From positions 1 to 64,000 of the forward strand of contig JAIOHM010000165.1 of the NCBI GenBank assembly GCA_019912965.1: a stretch of DNA of 64,000 bases. Reading direction: 5' to 3'. Below are positions 43,016 to 51,026 of the stretch, one piece after another. The stretch comes from Anaerolineae bacterium (GTDB taxonomy: Bacteria > Chloroflexota > Anaerolineae > Aggregatilineales > Phototrophicaceae). Every line of letters begins with the position of its first letter. Position 1 is the stretch's first letter. Both the position numbers and the translations under genes were made by a program. The notes under the pieces were generated by a model. The model was not told the DNA's origin. It was given only the letters and a program-made list of their open reading frames with translations, and ran no database searches.

Positions 43016-44562
43016 TATTTTAATCCTTCTGAAGTCGGCAGTGTTCTAAGTGGTACACCGCGCAAAGCTGCCCGCAATCCGTCGCGGTCATCCCACGGAT
43101 ATTCAATCGTCCCGAAGCACATACTCTGTTCATGGCCTTTGCCACACGCGATAACAATATCACCTGCCTCGGCCATCTGGCAGGCACGAAACAATGCCTC
43201 GCCCCGGTCTGGCACACGGATAAAGGTTTTGCCTTCCACCCCACCCTGCGAAATGCATCCCTGCACCATTGCCTCCAGAATCATATCCAGCGATTCGGTG
43301 CGCGGGTCTTCCGCCGTCAGCACCGTAAAATCTGCTGTTCGTGCCGAGACTTCCGCCATCATCCGGCGTTTTTCCCGATCACGCAGCCCCGCACTGCCAA
43401 ACACGGCGATCAAGCGTTTGCCTTCGGGCAGCATAGACTTCGCCGCCTTGAGGGCATTTTCCAGCGCATTCGGCGTATGGGCGAAATCCACAATCGCCGT
43501 GAAGTTCTGCCCCTCGTCAATACGTTCCATCCGTCCGGGAACTGCTTTGACCGCTGCAATTCCTGCGCTTACACTTTGTAAATCAACGCCCAAACTTAAA
43601 CAGGTAGCGGCGGCAGCTAAAGCATTCATCATATTAAATTCGCCGACAAGCTGCGTACCAAATAACGCATCGCCTGTATAAGTCTGTGTAAATACGATTG
43701 ACCAACTCGCATCATGCATAATCTTGGCTATTTTTAGATCAGCATCTTTCTGCCGATGATAAGCGTACCGTATCACTTTATCCGCTGGAAAAGCCGCGAA
43801 GAAATCAGCATTGGGATCGTCATTGTTAATGATGGATATTTTCGGCTGATTGGGCTTGGGGGCAGAATACTTTAGCATCTCGAACATCCGCCCTTTTGCC
43901 GCGCGATAGGCTTCAAACAAGCCGTGATAATCCAGATGCTCATGGGTCACATTAGTCATTACGGCAACATCAATATCAACGCCGTTCAAACGCCCCTGTG
44001 CCAAGCCATGACTGGTCATCTCCAGAATGCAGTGCGTTAGACCATTCGCCACCATCCGCGCCAATAATTCCTGCACCTGCGGCGCACCCGGTGTTGTCAC
44101 ATGCAGACCCGTGTCCGCAACGGTATCACCCAAAACCGCGTTTACCGTGCTAATGAGTCCGGCTTTGCCCTCAGTAGCGACTTGCAAAATGCTGTGAATC
44201 AGGGTGCTGGTGGTGGTCTTGCCATCCGTCCCGGTCACGCCAATCAGCACCAGTTTGCGCGACGGGAAATCATGATAGGCCGCCGCCAGAAATCCGGTGG
44301 CTTCCTGCGAATTTTTCACCTGTACATAGGGGATGGATAAATCGCCGATGTCGCGTTCGCCCACAATCGCAGCCGCGCCCTTTTCAATCGCGCGCGGGAT
44401 AAAATCATGCCCATCGCTTGAGCGACCCGGACGCGCCACAAATACCCCACCCGGTTGCAAATCGGCATCAGCCTCGACCACCGGAGCAGTAATCTCTACA
44501 TCACCCGTTACCCGCACCACATCCGGCAAATGAGCAATCAGTTCAGATAACTTTTTCGGCAT
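43015..44562 (-). CDS. murE: UDP-N-acetylmuramoyl-tripeptide synthetase
   Basis: MurE adds the third residue of the peptidoglycan stem peptide with ATP. The 515-residue protein has the Mur ligase layout: N-terminal UDP-MurNAc domain, ATP loop GVTGTDGKTTT at about residues 108-118, VTNVTHEHLDYHG, and a C-terminal domain with GSAGLRDREKRRMMAEV and AEDPRTESLDMI. The last one replaces the DNPR signature of diaminopimelate-adding enzymes with EDPR, so the third residue cannot be read with confidence (diaminopimelate or ornithine/lysine). It is upstream of the cupin gene. No other mur genes are near. Confidence 0.92.
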   Translation of the reverse strand: MPKKLSELIAHLPDVVRVTGDVEITAPVVEADADLQPGGVFVARPGRSSDGHDFIPRAIEKGAAAIVGERDIGDLSIPYVQVKNSQEATGFLAAAYHDFPSRKLVLIGVTGTDGKTTTSTLIHSILQVATEGKAGLISTVNAVLGDTVADTGLHVTTPGAPQVQELLARMVANGLTHCILEMTSHGLAQGRLNGVDIDVAVMTNVTHEHLDYHGLFEAYRAAKGRMFEMLKYSAPKPNQPKISIINNDDPNADFFAAFPADKVIRYAYHRQKDADLKIAKIMHDASWSIVFTQTYTGDALFGTQLVGEFNMMNALAAAATCLSLGVDLQSVSAGIAAVKAVPGRMERIDEGQNFTAIVDFAHTPNALENALKAAKSMLPEGKRLIAVFGSAGLRDREKRRMMAEVSARTADFTVLTAEDPRTESLDMILEAMVQGCISQGGVEGKTFIRVPDRGEALFRACQMAEAGDIVIACGKGHEQSMCFGTIEYPWDDRDGLRAALRGVPLRTLPTSEGLK

Positions 44563-44644
44563 AAGGGATAAATCGCTCTTGCGTACAGCAATGAAGCCAG
44601 TAGTTTAAAGCATAACGTGAAAAGTCTAAAATTTAACAGCAAGT

Positions 44645-44672
44645 ACCTGATAAACAGGTAAGAACAGGTATA
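44645..44672. repeat. CCTGATAAACAGG repeat, copy 2
   Basis: TACCTGATAAACAGGTAAGA followed by ACAGGTAT, a near copy of the block at 16529-16557. It lies upstream of murE and is not part of a gene. Confidence 0.6.
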
Positions 44673-44717
44673 GTTTAAAAAGGGTGATGATTGGGTTTAG
44701 CAGTGATTTATGCAGCC

Positions 44718-44789
44718 AGAAAATAAAAACCACAGAGACACCGACCACACCGAGATTGCTCCCCGTGTCCTCCATGTCCTCTGTGGTTA
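44718..44789 (-). terminator. Terminator of the atp genes, formed by an ACCACAGAG inverted repeat
   Basis: On the minus strand AACCACAGAGGACA and TGTCTCTGTGGTT pair over a long stem, followed by TTTTATTTT. It lies 13 bases past the atp gene stop codon. The CCACAGAG inverted repeat is a type found scattered in many genomes, here apparently used as terminator. Confidence 0.7.
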
Positions 44790-44801
44790 AACTGTCTAAC
44801 T

Positions 44802-45710
44802 TTAGTTCAGGCGGCCAGCAAGGTCAGTCAGACCACTGCGGACGCTGCCATCCACCACGCGGTCGCCCGCGCGAACAATCAAACCGCCCAGAATGCTCGG
44901 ATCAACCGAGAATGTAACCTCGTCGGCGCCGATTTCCTTCTTGGCTTTCGCCTGTTCGGCTTCGCTCAAGGGCATCGCGCTGACAACTTCTACGCTGCCA
45001 CTCAGCTTCTTGGCATCTGCCGGAACATTGGTGAAGAATTCATCAACCAGTGCCTGCTGTTTCTTGGCATCCAGACCCTTGCCAATCAACTTCTCCGCAG
45101 CCGCCATTGAAATCGAGGCAACTTGACCACGCAAACCAGCCAACAGTTGGTCACGTTCAGCCGCAGCGGCGGCACGGGCTTCGGCACGGATTTTCTCAGC
45201 AGCAGCACGGGCTTCGGCCTCGATCTGCTTGGCGACTTCTTCGCCACGCGCACGGCCTTCTTCAATGCCCTTGGAGACATCAACGCGGGCAGCAGCCAGT
45301 ACCTTCTCGGCTTCGGCTTCCGCATTACGGCGCGCGTTCGCGGCTACCGCAGCATCTTCCAAGCCCTTCTCGATTTTGGCAGTGCGGGCATCCAGCATAT
45401 TGGCAATCGGATTCCACAGCAAGGCACGCAGCGCGAGGAAAATGATGCCGAAGTTGACAATCTGTGCCAGCAAATACCCGGCATTCAAACCGAGCGCTTC
45501 GATACCGCCGCCACTTTCACCCTCGGCAGCAGCCTCGCCTTCAACAGCCGCTTCACCTTCAGCAGCCGGAGCCGCTTCCGAATGCGCTGCATCAGCCGTT
45601 GGTTCTGCCGTTGCTTCGCCCTCTTGAGCATAAGCAACTGTGGCGATAGCCACAATCCAGACCATTACAGCCAGGAGGAGTAATCTCTTCAAAGTAAACG
45701 TCTTGTGCAT
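44802..45710 (-). CDS. atpF: ATP synthase subunit b fused to delta (Fo stalk)
   Basis: The 302-residue protein combines two subunits. After a signal-peptide-like start (MHKTFTLKRLLLLAVMVWIV) and an Ala/Glu-rich linker comes the b-subunit membrane helix (LLAQIVNFGIIFLALRALLWNPI) and a long coiled coil with DARTAKIEKGLEDA. From about residue 205 to the end it matches the C-terminal domain of delta: VEVVSAMPLSEAEQ, then DPSILGGLIVRAGDRVVDGS. No separate atpH gene is here. The N-terminal extension is unusual for subunit b. AGGAGCG precedes ATG 45710. It is the last gene of the Fo row. Confidence 0.85.
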   Translation of the reverse strand: MHKTFTLKRLLLLAVMVWIVAIATVAYAQEGEATAEPTADAAHSEAAPAAEGEAAVEGEAAAEGESGGGIEALGLNAGYLLAQIVNFGIIFLALRALLWNPIANMLDARTAKIEKGLEDAAVAANARRNAEAEAEKVLAAARVDVSKGIEEGRARGEEVAKQIEAEARAAAEKIRAEARAAAAAERDQLLAGLRGQVASISMAAAEKLIGKGLDAKKQQALVDEFFTNVPADAKKLSGSVEVVSAMPLSEAEQAKAKKEIGADEVTFSVDPSILGGLIVRAGDRVVDGSVRSGLTDLAGRLN

Positions 45711-45730
45711 GTCATCGCTCCTATACGGGC

Positions 45731-45973
45731 TTATTGCAGCACGAACAGGATAATGAGTGCGACCACCAAGCAGTAAATGGCGACGGCTTCGGCGAACACG
45801 ATACCAAGAATCATGTTCGTCTGAATGTTGCCAGATGCGTCCGGGTTACGACCAATCGCTTGCAGAGCACCCTGCACCAGCAAACCAATGCCGATACCGG
45901 GGCCGAGCGCGCCGACCATCGCCAGCCCTGCGCCAATCGCCTTACCCAATGTAGTCAGTTCGCCTTCACCCAT
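45731..45973 (-). CDS. atpE: ATP synthase subunit c
   Basis: The 80-residue hairpin has two membrane helices. The Gly-rich first helix holds LGPGIGIGLLVQGAL, the polar loop is GRNPDASG, and the ion-binding Glu is in IVFAEAVAIYCLVVAL. The Gln before and the Ser/Thr after the Glu that mark sodium-binding rings are absent, so protons are the likely coupling ion. GGAGGA precedes the ATG. Confidence 0.95.
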   Translation of the reverse strand: MGEGELTTLGKAIGAGLAMVGALGPGIGIGLLVQGALQAIGRNPDASGNIQTNMILGIVFAEAVAIYCLVVALIILFVLQ

Positions 45974-46050
45974 GTGTTTTCCTCCATATTGTGGGGCGCG
46001 TTCGCCCTTGAATTCAAATTAACAGATAACTTGGGACGGTGCCCCGGAAT

Positions 46051-47220
46051 TTAGTGGTGTTCCACTGCATGTTCTTCGTGTTCCTCGTCACCATGATGGC
46101 CTTGCATCGCCTGTGACGTAAACACCAGCGTCAACACCGCGAACACGCCCGCCTGCGCCAGACCGACGATCAGTTCCAGTGCGTAGAAAATGATCGGCAA
46201 ACCCGTTCCCACGAGGAACAGCATTACCGCGATCAAAATACCACCAGCGAAGATATTACCGAAAAGACGGAAGCTCAAGCTGATGATTTTTGAAAGTTCA
46301 GAGATCAGTTCCAGCGGCCCGACGATCATGTCGATAGCACCCAGCGGTTTCTTGCTCAGGTTGCCCAGTGAACCAATTGGGATGAACTTCTGAAGATAGC
46401 CCAACCCCAGTTCCTTGAAACCGTAGAACTGAATGAAGAAGAACGAAATCAACGCCAGCGCAATCGTCAGGTTCAGATCGGTGGCCGCCGGACGGAAGAA
46501 CGGCGTAATGTGGAAGCGATAGTCCTTCAGCGGATCACTGCCTTCAGTGGCATGATCGCCTTCGGCTGCTGCGGCTGCGCCCGTGTTCAGGTTGGCAGTG
46601 GCCGCATCGCAGTGGTGTTCATCTTCCAATGTCACCGGGTCACCACTGTTCAACGGTTGATCGTTGAATAATTGATAAACCTGTGTACCGAGGAAATTAT
46701 CGTTGATTTTCGTTGCCTGATAACCGTTGCCCGGATGCGCGCAGTGGAACTTGCCAACGCTTTCGATGCCGGGGACAACGCTCATCCAGTTGGCGAACAA
46801 CAGGAACAGGAAAATAGTGGCGACCAGCGGGAAAATCGCTTTGGAATTCTTCGGGCCAGCCAAATTGCGGACGAACCCGTACAGGAATCCACCAATCGCT
46901 TCCAGGAAACCCTGAAGCCGACCCGGCACTTCCTTTGTCCATCCTTTGGAAGCGCGCCACGCCAGAAGCGCCAGCCCCACCACCAGAATGTCCACAAGGA
47001 ACAGCGATGTCATGGTATTAATCAGGTCGAACTTCGGCCCCAGATCAATGCCGAGCGGTTTCCAGTGGTGAATAAGCACTTCACCGGGCACCTGAATGAC
47101 CGGGATAGCTGCTGCTGCACCGTTGCTGGGCAGAAAGCTGAAAGGCAGCCAACCGCAAACCACAACCGCGAAAACCAGCACGATGCCGAAGATGACTAAA
47201 CCTCTTTGGTTCTTCGTCAT
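46051..47220 (-). CDS. atpB: ATP synthase subunit a
   Basis: The 389-residue subunit carries the half-channels of Fo. The essential Arg is in LSFRLFGNIFAGGIL, and ITPFFRPAATDLNLTIALAL is the conserved helix before it. It is longer than the usual 250-290 residues because of a soluble insertion of about 85 residues between the first helices (KFHCAHPGNGYQATK to DPLKDYRF), probably on the periplasmic side. GAGGAGCG precedes the ATG. Confidence 0.92.
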   Translation of the reverse strand: MTKNQRGLVIFGIVLVFAVVVCGWLPFSFLPSNGAAAAIPVIQVPGEVLIHHWKPLGIDLGPKFDLINTMTSLFLVDILVVGLALLAWRASKGWTKEVPGRLQGFLEAIGGFLYGFVRNLAGPKNSKAIFPLVATIFLFLLFANWMSVVPGIESVGKFHCAHPGNGYQATKINDNFLGTQVYQLFNDQPLNSGDPVTLEDEHHCDAATANLNTGAAAAAEGDHATEGSDPLKDYRFHITPFFRPAATDLNLTIALALISFFFIQFYGFKELGLGYLQKFIPIGSLGNLSKKPLGAIDMIVGPLELISELSKIISLSFRLFGNIFAGGILIAVMLFLVGTGLPIIFYALELIVGLAQAGVFAVLTLVFTSQAMQGHHGDEEHEEHAVEHH

Positions 47221-47276
47221 TGTGGCGCTCCTCTGCTATGCGAAGCAATCTGATGTCTCAAAGATTAACCTCCTGC

Positions 47277-47549
47277 CTAGAATGAGTCTTGCTCTTCGTC
47301 TTTTGGTGTGGGCTGAATTGCAGCAATCAGCCTCAACACAATTCGCATTACAACGTACAATGTTATCGGGACACTGAGCACCACCAGACAGATGGTGAAC
47401 GGCCCGCGACGGCCAAACTGCGCGTCCAGCCACAACCCCGCAAAGAGTGCGGCCAGCACCATCACGATAATCAGGCATCCTGCTTGCGCGGCAATAGCCG
47501 CAATCGACAGATTGCGTAAGCGTGAAGGCGGTTTGTTTTCAGGCATCAT
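47277..47549 (-). CDS. AtpI/AtpZ-like small membrane protein
   Basis: The 90-residue protein has two membrane helices (IAAQAGCLIIVMVLAALFAG and ICLVVLSVPITLYVVMRIVL) with GLWLDAQFGRRGPF between, the AtpI/AtpZ pattern. Such proteins help assemble the c-ring or carry magnesium. It is the first gene of the atp row and lies 57 bases before atpB. Confidence 0.8.
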   Translation of the reverse strand: MMPENKPPSRLRNLSIAAIAAQAGCLIIVMVLAALFAGLWLDAQFGRRGPFTICLVVLSVPITLYVVMRIVLRLIAAIQPTPKDEEQDSF

Positions 47550-47642
47550 TGCAAAAGTTAGCGAATTCTATCACAAACAAATGGCGATTGCCAACCAAAT
47601 TTATACAGAAATTTTGTTTAATTTGGCGAGCATCCTTGTAAT

Positions 47643-47679
47643 AAATCAAACAGAGAGGCGCCTCGTGGGACGCCTCTCT
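47643..47679 (-). terminator. Terminator after nuoN
   Basis: On the minus strand AGAGAGGCG pairs exactly with CGCCTCTCT across ten bases, followed by GTTTGATTTAT. It lies eight bases past the nuoN stop codon. Confidence 0.75.
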
Positions 47680-47686
47680 AACAATC

Positions 47687-49249
47687 TTATGCAAACAGCG
47701 ATGCTGCGCTGCGAACGGCCCATTCAAAAATCGGCTCAACGCCAATCGTACCAATCAGGATGACCGCGATCAACGTAATGCCCATCACCCACACGTAAGG
47801 CCGCGATACCGGGATCGGTTTATCCTCATCCTCGCTGCGGTCAACATACATCACCTTGATGACCACCAGATAGTAGTACAGCGCTACAATCGCGTTCAGC
47901 ACGCCGACAATCGCCAGCCATGTCAAACCGGATTGCACAGCCGCGCTAAACAGGAAGAATTTGCCGAAGAACCCGGCTGTCGGCGGGATACCTGCAAGTG
48001 ACAGTAGCGCGAATGTCATCATCAGGCCCAGTGTTGGGTTACGGCGGCTCAACCCCGCCAGATCAGCAATTGTTTCACTGCCCGTCGCTTCACTGAACAG
48101 CACAATCACTGTGAAGGCCAGCAGGTTCGTGAACATATACATGAACATGTAGAAGCTGACCGAAGCCACTGCCTGAGCCGAACCCAATTCCGAGGTGGAC
48201 TGGATAGCCGCCACACCGATCAGCGTATAACCTGCCTGTGCGATAGACGAATATGCCAGCAGACGCTTGATGTTGCGTTGTGAAAGCGCCACCACGTTGC
48301 CGAGGGTCATGGAAATGACCGAAGCCACCGCCAGCAGTTGTACCCAGAAATTCTGGATTTCCTGCGTGCCGATCACCAGCGAAGCTGGGAAAACCGCCAC
48401 GAGGAAGCGCACCATCAGCGCAAAACTGGCTGCTTTACTGGCAACGCTCAGGAAAGCTGTCACCGGAGTCGGCGCACCTTCGTACACATCCGGCGTCCAG
48501 AAGTGGAACGGCACCGCACTGATCTTGAACCCGAAGCCAACGATCACCAACACCATCGCACCCAGCACCGGCATCGGGTTATTGGCGAACACGACACTGG
48601 TGAGATACTGCGAAATCTCGTACAGGCTGGTCTGCCCCGTGAACCCGTACAGCAGGCTCAACCCGTACAGCATAATCGCCGAAGCGAACGAACCAAACAG
48701 GAAGTACTTCATGCCAGATTCGATGGATTTATTATCGCCGCGTCGGAAACCTGCGAGGATATACAGCGGAATTGAGGTGGTTTCCAGCGCCAGAAACACC
48801 ATAATCAGGTCGGAAGCCCCGGCCATGAGCGTCATGCCCATCGCCGAAACCACCAGCACCAGATAATATTCACCTTTGCGCCCGATGCCCTTCACATCAA
48901 TCGACATCAGGCAGGTAATCCCCGCCGCTGCCAGCACCAGCACCTTGAAGATTTGAGTCAGCGAGTCGTAGCGGATCATCCCGCCCCACATCGACATGGA
49001 TTGCAGGGCTGCCGCGTCTGCGCCCGGTGTCAACGCCAGTTGCAGGTCTTTGATATGCTCCGGTGAAAAGATCAGTGGCAGCAGCGCCAGCAGACCCAAC
49101 CCCACCCCGGACACAATGGCGATATTCCGGCGGCGGCTGTCCGACCAGCGTAAATCAAGCACCAGAATGATGAATGCCAGCGTTGCCAGACCGATCTCCG
49201 GCAGGATAGCCAGTAAACTTGGCCCTAATGAAAATTCGGTAGCGCCCAT
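47687..49249 (-). CDS. nuoN: NADH-quinone oxidoreductase subunit N
   Basis: The 520-residue antiporter-like subunit of the complex I membrane arm has about 14 helices. It shows GMTLMAGASDLIMVFLALET, FKISAVPFHFWTPDVYEGAP and LLAYSSIAQAGYTLIGVAA, the proton-channel core of the NuoL/M/N family. GGGGGAGCC precedes ATG 49249. It is the last gene of the nuo row, four bases after the second-last NuoM-type gene. Confidence 0.93.
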   Translation of the reverse strand: MGATEFSLGPSLLAILPEIGLATLAFIILVLDLRWSDSRRRNIAIVSGVGLGLLALLPLIFSPEHIKDLQLALTPGADAAALQSMSMWGGMIRYDSLTQIFKVLVLAAAGITCLMSIDVKGIGRKGEYYLVLVVSAMGMTLMAGASDLIMVFLALETTSIPLYILAGFRRGDNKSIESGMKYFLFGSFASAIMLYGLSLLYGFTGQTSLYEISQYLTSVVFANNPMPVLGAMVLVIVGFGFKISAVPFHFWTPDVYEGAPTPVTAFLSVASKAASFALMVRFLVAVFPASLVIGTQEIQNFWVQLLAVASVISMTLGNVVALSQRNIKRLLAYSSIAQAGYTLIGVAAIQSTSELGSAQAVASVSFYMFMYMFTNLLAFTVIVLFSEATGSETIADLAGLSRRNPTLGLMMTFALLSLAGIPPTAGFFGKFFLFSAAVQSGLTWLAIVGVLNAIVALYYYLVVIKVMYVDRSEDEDKPIPVSRPYVWVMGITLIAVILIGTIGVEPIFEWAVRSAASLFA

Positions 49250-49252
49250 AAG

Positions 49253-50950
49253 TTAGGCTCCCCCTCCCAGAATAGCCAGAACAGGCCGCACACCCATTTC
49301 AATCATCGGTGCCATGATGGCCGGGTAAAGACCCAGAATGAGCAGCGGCGTCCCCAGCAGGAACAGGATGATGCGGTCGGTGATCGCAATGTCACCTACC
49401 TCCGGGTATTTCTCCGCATCAAATTCCCCAAAGAACACCTGCCCCGTGACGCGCAGCACATAAGCCGCAGTAATCACAATCGCCAGCGCCGACAGAATAA
49501 CGATGATCGAATAGTAGTTGGTGAGCGTAAAGCTGCCAATTTGCAGCGAAATATTTTCCGAAGCGTTCCACATACCCGTAAAGATCGGGAACTCGGCGAT
49601 GAATCCGCTTAAACCCGGCATACCCATGCTGGTCAAACCGCCGACCACAAAGGCAACCGCCACCCACGGCATTTTCTTGGCGAAACCGCCTAGACTTGGA
49701 ATATCACGGGTATGTGCCCGGTCATAAACCATACCGACACAACCGAAGAACAGCGCCGTCATCGCGCCGTGACTGAACATCTGCAAGCCCGCGCCCGTCA
49801 TCCCGATCAGGTTCATGGAAGCAAAACCCATGCTGACCAGACCCATATGGCTGACCGACGAGAAGCCGATAACATACTTGAAGTCGCGTTGACGGAAGGC
49901 GATGAACGCCCCGTAAACTACATTGACCAGCGTCAGGAACACAATCCAGGGCAGATGTACCTGCGCCCCTTCTGGCAGCAGTTGGACACCCGCGCGCAGC
50001 GCCGCATACGCCCCCAGCTTCATCAGCACACCCGCATGGATCATCGAAACTGCGGTTGGCGCAGCCACATGTCCATCCGGTGACCAGTTGTGGAACGGGA
50101 ACACACCCGCCAGAATAGCGAAGCCGATAAAGATGAATGGGAACCACAGCTTGGCGAAGGTCAGCGTTTCAATGCCCGCGTACCCTGCTACATTGAATGC
50201 GCCCGCTTCCGCCGCCCGCATAAAATGGATCATGCTGAAGTTGTAAGCCTGCTCACCCGTTGGCAGAAATTGCGGATTTTCGGTGAAGTAATTACCCGCC
50301 ACAAAATACATGGCGATCACACCGACCAGCGCGATAACCGAGCCGATCAGAATGTAAAGCGTCAGTTTCATCGCCGCATATTCGCGCAGCTTCACCCATC
50401 CCCATGTTGCGATCAAAAGGTACATAGGGAAGATCGCCAGTTCGTAGAAGAAGAACAACACGAACATGTCGATGGCAACAAATACGCCGTAAACCCCGGC
50501 CACCAGCAGCATGAAAAACGCCATGAATTCGCGGGTGCGGTCGTCAATGCGCCACGAGATCAGCACACCTGCCACCGTGACCATGCCCGTCAGCAGCACC
50601 ATTGGCGCGTTCAGACCATCCACGGCCAGATGATAGTTAATGCCCAGCGAACTCACCCAGGTGACCTTTTCTTCAAAGGCCAACCCGCGCTCGAACATCT
50701 CGGTCGCTTTAAACTGTCCATCGCTGGTTTCCAGCGCATCCAGATCAGCTTTCAGCGGGCCGTTCGCTACCTGATCGTTGTAGCCAAAGAACACCACTGC
50801 CGAAAGCACCAGCATGATGCCCGCCGCCGTGATCGCCACACCTCGGATCAAATCACGCTGCTTGCCGTCCATCAACAACATAATGACGGCTGCCACAATC
50901 GGCGTGAAAACAATCACGCTCAAAATCGGAAACTGAAAGGTTCCATCCAT
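49253..50950 (-). CDS. nuoM: NADH-quinone oxidoreductase subunit M (second of two)
   Basis: The 565-residue protein is a NuoM-type antiporter subunit: FFFYELAIFPMYLLIATWGW with the channel Glu, FPFHNWSPDGHVAAPTAVSM with helix 8 residues, VIGFSSVSHMGLVSMG and GFIAEFPIFTG. AAGGGAAAAAAG precedes the ATG. A second NuoM gene lies directly upstream, with a gap of 76 bases that holds a heptamer repeat. Two NuoM genes in a row indicate a membrane arm with one extra pump unit. Confidence 0.92.
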   Translation of the reverse strand: MDGTFQFPILSVIVFTPIVAAVIMLLMDGKQRDLIRGVAITAAGIMLVLSAVVFFGYNDQVANGPLKADLDALETSDGQFKATEMFERGLAFEEKVTWVSSLGINYHLAVDGLNAPMVLLTGMVTVAGVLISWRIDDRTREFMAFFMLLVAGVYGVFVAIDMFVLFFFYELAIFPMYLLIATWGWVKLREYAAMKLTLYILIGSVIALVGVIAMYFVAGNYFTENPQFLPTGEQAYNFSMIHFMRAAEAGAFNVAGYAGIETLTFAKLWFPFIFIGFAILAGVFPFHNWSPDGHVAAPTAVSMIHAGVLMKLGAYAALRAGVQLLPEGAQVHLPWIVFLTLVNVVYGAFIAFRQRDFKYVIGFSSVSHMGLVSMGFASMNLIGMTGAGLQMFSHGAMTALFFGCVGMVYDRAHTRDIPSLGGFAKKMPWVAVAFVVGGLTSMGMPGLSGFIAEFPIFTGMWNASENISLQIGSFTLTNYYSIIVILSALAIVITAAYVLRVTGQVFFGEFDAEKYPEVGDIAITDRIILFLLGTPLLILGLYPAIMAPMIEMGVRPVLAILGGGA

Positions 50951-50994
50951 ACTTTTTTCCCTTTACCAAGTACCGCCGTGCAGCGCCCTATTTC

Positions 50995-51024
50995 CTGGCA
51001 CCTAGCACTTAGCACCTAGTACTT
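50995..51024. repeat. Heptamer tandem repeat between the two nuoM genes
   Basis: CACCTAGCACTTAGCACCTA followed by GTACTT gives four units of seven bases. It fills much of the 76-base gap between the two nuoM genes. Confidence 0.75.
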
Positions 51025-51026
51025 CC

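Noticed and set aside
45731..45973. Sodium-coupled ATP synthase
   Set aside because: The c subunit lacks the Gln and Ser/Thr residues of sodium-binding rings.
50090..51019. Plus-strand frame of 309 codons, rich in His, Gln and Arg
   Set aside because: Antisense to the second nuoM gene; the composition is what the reverse of a membrane protein gene gives.
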